Position numbers and translations under genes: made by a program
Assembly (NCBI GenBank): GCA_963210315.1
Contig: OY723281.1
Span: 434,001-498,000 of the forward strand
Source of the DNA: Rhynchopus euleeides
Lineage: Eukaryota > Euglenozoa > Diplonemea > Diplonemida > Diplonemidae
Reading direction: 5' to 3'
Length of the DNA: 64,000 nt
Notes under the pieces: model-generated
What the model was told of the DNA's origin: nothing
What the model saw: the letters and a program-made list of their open reading frames with translations, nothing else
The model's database searches: none
In this document: piece by piece, positions 57,990 through 64,000 of the stretch
How positions within the stretch are numbered: position 1 is the stretch's first letter
Layout: every line of letters starts with the position of its first letter

Positions 57990-58659
57990 TTTTGTGAATC
58001 AGGTCTGCGAGCTGGGATGGGTGGAAACGTCCGTTTCGTTTGGTGTGGCTGTACTTCAGTGACGAGTGCCACATTGCATAGGTATCATGGGAAAAATGAG
58101 TGAAAATAGGTGAAAAGACTCCCGCTAGGGGGAGTCAGACTCCCGCTAGCGGGAGTCTATACTCCCGCTAGCGGGAGTTGGACTCCCCCTAGTTGAGACT
58201 CCCGAAAAGGGTTACCCTACCCCCGCTGGAGTCCACCGTGTGGTGGACTTTTTTCTCACAAAAGTTTTTTTTCGATTTCACTTTTCGGCCCTTATGAAAC
58301 TTGGCCCGAAAACTCGATTGGCCAAAAACTCATCTCCCAGAGCAAAGTGACCCCACCACGGTCCGGAAAAATTCCGGAAATCGAAGTTGGAAAAATGGGT
58401 GAGCGACTCAGCGACAGTCGCTACACCCGTCGCAGTCGCAATCGCTGAATCGCTAGCGACTGTAGCGCTACTCGAGCGACGGTGTAGCAATTGTCACATT
58501 GCCCTGTGCATTGTTCAGCCCTCACAGGACGAGAAGGCACGGCGGGGCCCGTGTCACGGGTAAACATTGAGATCAACCTGTCATCCTGGGCCAAGCCAAG
58601 ATGGGAGCTGGCCGCCTGGGGCAATGCAGGAGCAACGGCTAGTGCTCGTGCTGGCACGA

Positions 58660-58905
58660 AGCGGAGCCAGGCAGTGCTGTCCCGAGAACGGGCCGAGCCA
58701 GACAGTGCTGTCCCAAGGGTGGGCCGAGCCAGACAGTGATGTCCCAAGAACGGGCCGAGCCAGACAGTGCTGTCCCAAGGGTGGGCCGAGCCAGACAGTG
58801 ATGTCCCAAGAACGGGCCGAGCCAGGCAGTGCTGTCCCAAGGGTGGGCCGAGCCAGACAGTGCTGTCCCGAGAACGGGCCGAGCCAGACAGCAATGTGAC
58901 ACTTT
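58660..58905. repeat. 31-bp tandem repeat
   Basis: About eight units with GGGCCGAGCCAGACAGTG at 31-bp steps (58691, 58722, 58753 and onward), alternating CCAAGGGTG and CCAAGAACG forms, so a 62-bp higher-order unit is visible. Immediately right of the 2.9-kb transposon. Confidence 0.88.
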
Positions 58906-59240
58906 CAACCGGTTGAAACATTTTTGCGAAAGTTGACGCAACTTTGTCAACTGAGAGTTGACAAAGTTGAAAAGTTGACGGTTGAAACCCGATTTTGGCT
59001 GTCAACTGGTGAAATGTGGACTTTTCAACCGGCAACCTTTCAACTTTCAACCAAAGTTGACAGTTGAAAGTCAACTTTTCAACCGGCAACCGTCAACCGG
59101 CAACTGTCAACCGGCAACCGGCAACCGTCAACCGTCAACCGTCAACCGTCAACCGTCAACCGTCAACCGGCAACCGGCAACCGGCAACCGGCAACCGGCA
59201 ACCCCGGTTGCCGGTTGCCGGTTGCCGGTTGAAAGTTGAC
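58905..59240. repeat. Heptanucleotide CAACCGK array with polarity switch
   Basis: The left part is a mix of TTGACAA- and CAACTTT-type heptamers in both orientations. From about 59080 it is regular CAACCGG and CAACCGT, seven bp each, and at about 59206 it flips to CCGGTTG units, so the centre can fold into a long hairpin. Telomere-like in unit length, but internal. Confidence 0.85.
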
Positions 59241-59349
59241 AAAAAAATCGTGAAAAAAACACAAGTCGTAGGGGGACCCCAACACCCCATATACCCCCTT
59301 CTGGGACCAAAAAGTGCACGAAAGGGGTTAAAACGGCTTAACCCTTTAG

Positions 59350-59381
59350 GAGTTATCTACACATATATGTGTAGATAACTC
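59350..59381. other. 32-bp perfect palindrome
   Basis: GAGTTATCTACACATA is followed directly by its reverse complement, with no loop. It sits in otherwise unremarkable AT-rich sequence about 300 bp upstream of the coiled-coil ORF. Candidate binding or cruciform site; function unknown. Confidence 0.8.
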
Positions 59382-59654
59382 AGATTTTTTTGGCCACTGG
59401 CACTCAGGCACTTTCTACTCGGAATTTTTGCCCGATTTTTTTTTGCATACACGTTAAGTGTTCTAAGAAACCAGACATAACCAGAAGACCAACATCATGT
59501 TCGTGCTAGCACTTTTCCCTTTTGTCATCACACCCGTGCGCCAAAACAGGTTAGGCCTTATATTTGGCTGCGTTCAACGAAAAATATTTTCGTGGTTCAA
59601 CACTCCCACCTACTCCCTTCTCTTTACTCCACCCTTCAACCCCCGACATATCCG

Positions 59655-60218
59655 ATGCCTGGCGTGCAGAACTCGGAGCTGGTGCTGTCCGGAGTGGGGC
59701 GCGGCGCGGGCAACCCGGAGGCCTTGTCCGCCCCCCTCCCGGCGGGCGACTTCGGGATGGCGATGGGGCAGGCGCTGGCGGCAGTGACCACCGCCAACGC
59801 CCGCGAGGTGGCCACTCGCGAGGTCGCGGGGGCCGACATCCGGGCCACGCAGGTGGAGGCGCACGCGAGGGTGCACGCGGCGGGGGTGGAGGCGGGGGCG
59901 GCTACGAGGGCCGCCAACGCGGAGGCGGCGGCGGGGATGCACATCGCATCCGCGAATGCAGCGGCGCATGCGGCGAAGGTGGAATCCGCTGCGGCACAGC
60001 GGGTGACGGGGGCGGAGTCGGACGCGAAGGTGGCGTCGGTGGAGGCGGCGGCCTCAAACGCCGTCACGGAGGCGCAGGCGCGGGCCATGGTCGCCGAGGA
60101 GTCCGCCAGGCACGCGGAGGTGAGAGCCCGCCTCGAGGCGGAGCTGGCCCTCGAGAGGGAGAAGACGCGGAACGCCGCGTTGGTGATGGAGGAGCGGGCT
60201 AAGGTAGAGGAGGCATAG
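59655..60218 (+). CDS. Ala-rich coiled-coil protein, possible first ORF of a mobile element
   Basis: 187 residues from MPGVQNSEL (the frame is open 21 codons further upstream, but this ATG gives the most protein-like start). After about 45 residues of Gly/Pro/Leu-rich sequence it becomes a nearly continuous Ala/Glu/Arg/Val helix (VEAHARVHAAGVEAGAATRA to LEREKTRNAALVMEERAKVE), a likely coiled coil. The last codons and stop form the start of the 494-bp repeat shared with 54331, so the ORF and its tail belong to a repeated element whose other copy kept only the 3' tail. No known domain; structural or gag-like roles are possible. Confidence 0.5.
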   Translation: MPGVQNSELVLSGVGRGAGNPEALSAPLPAGDFGMAMGQALAAVTTANAREVATREVAGADIRATQVEAHARVHAAGVEAGAATRAANAEAAAGMHIASANAAAHAAKVESAAAQRVTGAESDAKVASVEAAASNAVTEAQARAMVAEESARHAEVRARLEAELALEREKTRNAALVMEERAKVEEA

Positions 60219-60697
60219 CAAACGGAAATCCCTAACAAACTTTTGTCTCCGAAATTGTTTCGGTCAAAATCTCATGAAAAAAACGAGAAACCAGACCCAC
60301 CGCACATCGAGAATGTCATTTTTTGGTGATTTCCGGGGTCTGTGGGTCCACGTGGGCACTTGACAACCTCCCCTTCACCCCAGATGGGGTCCCAAACTGG
60401 GCACACAAGGGGTAGCACGTCAAAATAGGAGGGTCTCCGACACACCATCACAAAAACGACCAATGAAAGGCTTAGGAAGTTGGTTGAAGGGAGGGCGCTA
60501 GTGACCGCATTGAAGCGAAGCGACACACACCTGCGAAACAGAAGAGGCGAAACGTTCTCACCCCAGTCAAAGCAAGCAGAAAGAGACTTGTGTGGAGGAA
60601 AAACGGTGCTCCACTGGGACACGCGCCCCTTGCCCCACTCGGGGGTCGGGGAGGAACGTCTGTCGCGTGGGGTACAATGAAGCCACTCGACACCAGT
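60204..60697 (+). repeat. 494-bp repeat, copy 2
   Basis: Partner of 54331-54824 with roughly a dozen differences. Here it is in its full context, directly following the coiled-coil ORF. It ends at CACTCGACACCAGT, after which the copies diverge. Confidence 0.85.
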
Positions 60698-60805
60698 AGG
60701 TCGCGAGGGGGGTCATGGGTCGGGCGCGGGGGGGGCACAGGGGGGGCGCAGGCGGCTCCGCCGCCCGCGCCCGCCATTGTAGGACCCGCCTCCGACGAGT
60801 TACCA

Positions 60806-61951
60806 AACCTATTTCCTGGCTACCGGGACCTCTTATCTGACTACCGGAACCTATATTCTGGCTACTGGAACCTATTCCCTGGCCACCGGAGCCTAATTCC
60901 GGTCCACCGGAACCTATTCCCTGTCCACCGGAACCTATTTCCTGGCTACCGGAACCTATTTCCTGGTCACCGGAACCTATTTCCTGGCCACCGGAACCTA
61001 TTTCCTGGTCACCGGAACCTATTTCCCGGCCACCGGAACCTATTTCCTGGTCACCGGAACCTATTTCCTGGTCACCGGAACCTATTTCCTGGCCACCGGA
61101 ACCTATTTCCTGGTCACCGGAACCTATTTCCCGGCCACCGGAACCTATTTCCTGGCTACCGGAACCTATTTCCTGGTCACCGGAACCTATTTCCTGGTCA
61201 CCGGAACCTATTTCCCGGCCACCGGAACCTATTTCCTGGTCACCGGAACCTATTTCCTGGTCACCGGAACCTATTTCCTGGCCACCGGAACCTATTTCCT
61301 GGTCACCGGAACCTATTTCCCGGCCACCGGAACCTATTTCCTGGCTACCGGAACCTATTTCCTGGTCACCGGAACCTATTTCCCGGCCACCGGAACCTAT
61401 TTCCTGACTACCGGAACCTATTTTCTGGCTACCGGAACCTACTTCCTGGTCACCGGAACCTATTTCCTGGTCACCGGAACCTATTTCCAGGCTACCGGAA
61501 CCTATTTCCCGGCCACCGGAACCTTTTTCCTGGCTACCGGAACCTATTTCCTGGTCACCGGAACCTATTTCCTGGTCACCGGAACCTATTTCCCGGCCAC
61601 CGGAACCTATTTCCTGGCTACCGGAACCTATTTCCTGGTCACCGGAACCTATTTCCCGGCCACCGGAACCTATTTCCTGGTCACCGGAACCTATTTCCCG
61701 GCCACCGGAACCTATTTCCTGGTCACCGGAACCTACTTCCTGGTCACCGGAACCTATTTCCCGGCCACCGGAACCTATTTCCTGACTACCGGAACCTATT
61801 TCCTGGTCACCGGAACCTACTTCCTGGCCACCGGAACCTATTTCCTGGCTACCGGAACCTATTTCCTGGTCACCGGAACCTATTTCCTGGCCACCCGAAC
61901 CTATTTCCTGACTACCGGAACCTATTTCCAGTCCACCGGAACCTATTTCCT
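60806..61951. repeat. 21-bp satellite, about 54 units
   Basis: The unit CCGGAACCTATTTCCTGGYCA varies mainly at positions giving CTGGTCA, CCGGCCA, CTGGCTA and CTGACTA. The period is a multiple of three, so the plus strand reads as a GHRNLFP repeat (frame 60590-62062) and the minus strand as a GSGDQEI repeat (frame 60567-61961). These are best treated as by-products of the satellite. Confidence 0.95.
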
Positions 61952-61974
61952 TTATGTGCACCTGCAGTCGGCCC

Positions 61975-62450
61975 AGTCACACCACCCACAACCATCCACA
62001 ACTGTCCAGAACCGTCCACAACCGTCCACAGGCGAAAAAGTGCCACAACACCCCCATATTGACCACCTGGGGGTGACTTTTGGGTGTGGACGGTCTGCCC
62101 GAGGACTGGCGACCTCTAACAACCTCTCGCAACCACCAGCAACCTCGAACAACTTGTTTTCAGACCGTCCGCAACTGTCCACAACCGTCCACAGGTGAAA
62201 AAGTGCCATAACACCCCCATATTGACCACCTGGGGGTGATTTTTGGGTGTGGACGGTCTGGCTGTGGCCGTAGAATGCGAAAAAACTGATTCTGGTACTC
62301 TATTGGCCTGTGGTGGCCCTTAGAAATGTAGTGATTGCGATTTTGAGCCATTTTCCTAAGGAAACGGGCCCAGTTGGTAGGAAAATGTGAATTTTTGAAT
62401 TTAAAATGCAACATCGAGCATTTAGAGAGTGTGGACGGTTGTGGACGGTC
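61975..62450. repeat. CCGTCCACA-rich direct and inverted repeats
   Basis: A direct repeat of about 85 bp (CACCCCCATATTGACCACCT and flanks) occurs at 62015-62100 and 62185-62265. ACCGTCCACA motifs cluster at the left and reappear inverted (TGTGGACGGTTGTGGACGG) near 62429-62447. This may be a degenerate TIR element of about 470 bp; no target duplication seen. Confidence 0.6.
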
Positions 62451-62603
62451 GTCCCGGACCGATTTGGGACCACTTTTGGTATAGGGTCGAAAAGACAATG
62501 CGATTTTTAAAAAAATATTTTTTTAGACAGCTAGGACCACCAGGGTATAAGATAGACTTTTTTTCTGGCGCCGTTTTCCGGTTTTTCTGGTTTTGAAAAT
62601 TTT

Positions 62604-62628
62604 TCGCGCGCGCCTTCGGCGCGCGCGA
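62604..62628. other. GC-only hairpin
   Basis: TCGCGCGCGCC, loop TTC, then its exact reverse complement: an 11-bp stem of alternating CG. Z-DNA or hairpin potential; no associated gene. Confidence 0.8.
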
Positions 62629-62769
62629 CCCGCGCAAACCCTCCCAGAATCTGAGAGGGCCCGGTGCCTGCGCGCGTCCTGTCGTACTGAGGCTGCTTGG
62701 TGGGGCAGGCGCAGCAGCTGCTTTGAAAGTTTGGACTCTCGCCCAAAAAACCGGTCTGGTGCAATGCTT

Positions 62770-62835
62770 TTACACAGGGGGGTCTGGGGGGCGGAGCCCC
62801 CCAGCCGCCGGAGGCCACGGTAGTGAACATCTGTT
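62770..62835. repeat. GC-hairpin dispersed repeat, isolated unit
   Basis: One copy of the unit described at 36580-36960, again followed by GCCACGGTAGTGAACATCTG, showing that the conserved unit extends about 20 bp beyond the hairpin. Confidence 0.75.
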
Positions 62836-62839
62836 CCCT

Positions 62840-64000
62840 ACAGTCTGGATTCGCTTGTAAGTAGGAAGGCTTCGCTGTATCGCAGCCCGGCCAGCAGGAG
62901 ATCACTGGTCCTTGAGGGTTCAACCTTCAGGGTGGAGGAGGACGGGGGAGCGACCACTCGTGACAGGTGTGCGTTGTGGGTGGAGTGGGTGCACGACAGA
63001 ATGGCCAAAGGGTCCACGAGATCTCTGCACACATTCCGTTATCGAAGAGATGGGCACCTAGCTGTGACGACAGGCAACAAACAAATCTCATCTGTTAGTT
63101 GCCCCCAATAGGCTTGGCGACCTTCAAGACTGCTTGAAAGTCGTTTGAGTTCTCGTCTCAGCCCTCCAGACTGCAGTCTTAGACTCCCTCTTAGACATGG
63201 TGGCTGGAGTCCACCATGTGTGCACCTTCAAAACAGAAGAGACCTGCATGACGAGGGCATCACCACCCACCGGGCCACCCGCTAGGTCCATTTTTTCTTC
63301 TCCGCTTCTCTGCCTTCTTTGGACTATTTGAGCTCTGTGCGGATCACGATGGGGTCACTTTCTATTTTTTTATGGCGTTTTTTCTGACTGTTTTACTGTC
63401 CCAAAGTCACAAAAAAAACCGCCAAAAATGAGACCGACCTTTTTTTTTTCCAGAAAACCGGGAACCGGGAAACCCTGGTTTTGAAAACCGGAAAACCAGA
63501 CCTATCTTATCCCCTGAGCTAGGTCAGCAGGCTATGCCTCCTCTACCTGTAGTAGAACCGTATGTGACATTACCCATGACCTGGAACCCGTTACCTGTAA
63601 CCTGTAACCGATAGTGTGTGTCCCGTAGCATGCAAACCTTATGGGGGCGACCCGCCCCTTAGACGCCATAACCAGAACCCAGAACCAGTGACTGTATTAG
63701 ACCTGAACCCGTAGCCCGGCAACCCGTGAACCGTAACCTGTGATTTGTGGCAGAAACCCCACAAGAACCTAAACCTGAAATAATGGGCCCAAGGATGAGA
63801 AGTCCCAGGCCCAGCTTTCCCAAGAGGCACTAAATTACGACGACACCCTTGGTACATCTCCTGCCTGGCAGACCTCTGACACCTGGAACACGCATTTCCC
63901 AAGACTCACAGCAGCCGGGATGCTGCAGGTGTGAAAGTTCGAAGGGTGGCTCCGGAGATTGTCTGAAGGACCAAGTCACAAATATGACCACAATGTGGGA
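62840..64000. other. Right end, no gene recognised
   Basis: Contains GCGGATCACGATGGGGTCAC at 63339, GGAGTCCACCATG at about 63208 (similar to TIR motifs of the 2.9-kb element), and loosely repeated CCTGTAACCTGTAACCG and AACCCGTAGCCCGGCAACCC text at 63570-63740. No supported coding region. Confidence 0.4.

Larger units (their letters stand above)
55582..58501. mobile_element. 2920-bp TIR transposon with 7-bp target duplication
   Basis: Ends CAATGTGACAAT and ATTGTCACATTG are inverted. CCCTGTG flanks both sides exactly (55575-55581 and 58502-58508). The inverted repeats extend imperfectly for more than 400 bp on each side. They include GCGACTGTCGCT motifs, CGGATCGTGGTGGGGTCACT (55697 and, inverted, about 58344), GACTCCCGCTAGCGGGAGTC palindromes and TTTTCACCTATTTTCA (56015/58108). 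A third copy of the subterminal part lies inside at 57358-57461. Two coding regions are on the minus strand. A 7-bp duplication is not diagnostic; P-like and Dada-like elements come closest in my knowledge. Superfamily unassigned. Confidence 0.85.

Noticed and set aside
57397-58062. Plus-strand 221-codon frame over the histone-like ORF
   Set aside because: Its hydrophobic runs are the complement of the Lys/Ala-rich minus-strand tail. No domain seen.
60567-62062. Two long frames (490 and 464 codons) on opposite strands
   Set aside because: Both are by-products of a 21-bp satellite whose period is a multiple of three.

Overview
The window looks like repeat-rich nuclear DNA of a unicellular eukaryote of uncertain lineage. 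The evidence is WD40 genes without visible introns, a ubiquitin-like domain, retroelement remains with reverse transcriptase and RNase H, several classes of terminal-inverted-repeat (TIR) DNA elements, minisatellites, and no operons or Shine-Dalgarno-led genes. I cannot name the organism. No rRNA, tRNA or CRISPR array was found.

The backbone is a family of 17 related loci, all on the minus strand, between 1.0 and 54.3 kb. Each encodes about 376 residues: an N-terminal ubiquitin-like (beta-grasp) domain and a seven-bladed WD40 propeller. Ten copies are open (1045, 2346, 13670, 15340, 18298, 28810, 33576, 41999, 43530, 52074), although the one at 43530 has lost the usual ATG. Seven are broken: two short 3' fragments, a 2-bp deletion, a transposon insertion, a GT-repeat expansion, a nonsense mutation with an internal replacement, and a 5' truncation. 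Between copies the framework is nearly invariant, and the differences sit in the few residues entering each blade and beside each blade's Asp. That pattern fits a diversifying recognition repertoire. Each gene travels with one of a few conserved 5' and 3' flanking blocks.

Between the WD40 genes, on the plus strand, lie three decayed copies (4.9-6.8, 7.4-11.4 and 24.7-26.5 kb) of a DIRS-like retroelement with gag-like, tyrosine-recombinase-like, reverse transcriptase and RNase H regions. Each is followed by an array of a 75-bp minisatellite (arrays at 6.9, 11.5, 23.3 and 26.5 kb). The module reverse transcriptase + array + unique block + WD40 gene is itself duplicated (about 9.7-14.7 and 24.7-29.9 kb). 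Fragments of other retroelements lie at 20.0-20.6 and 21.3-22.1 kb.

From about 35.7 kb, and especially after 54 kb, the sequence is dominated by DNA elements and satellites. They include an 877-bp TA-target element inside a WD40 gene, a hAT-type MITE with 8-bp target duplication (37651-37956), an 889-bp TA-type MITE (50305-51193), and a 2920-bp TIR element with a perfect 7-bp target duplication (55582-58501). The last carries an unrecognised two-part ORF and a small ORF that resembles histone H2B. The right end holds a 31-bp tandem repeat, a 7-bp repeat array that reverses polarity, an Ala-rich coiled-coil ORF, and about 54 units of a 21-bp satellite open on both strands.

The genes do not form a pathway. 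The working picture is a rapidly turning-over array of one receptor-like family, driven by tandem and segmental duplication and transposon insertion.
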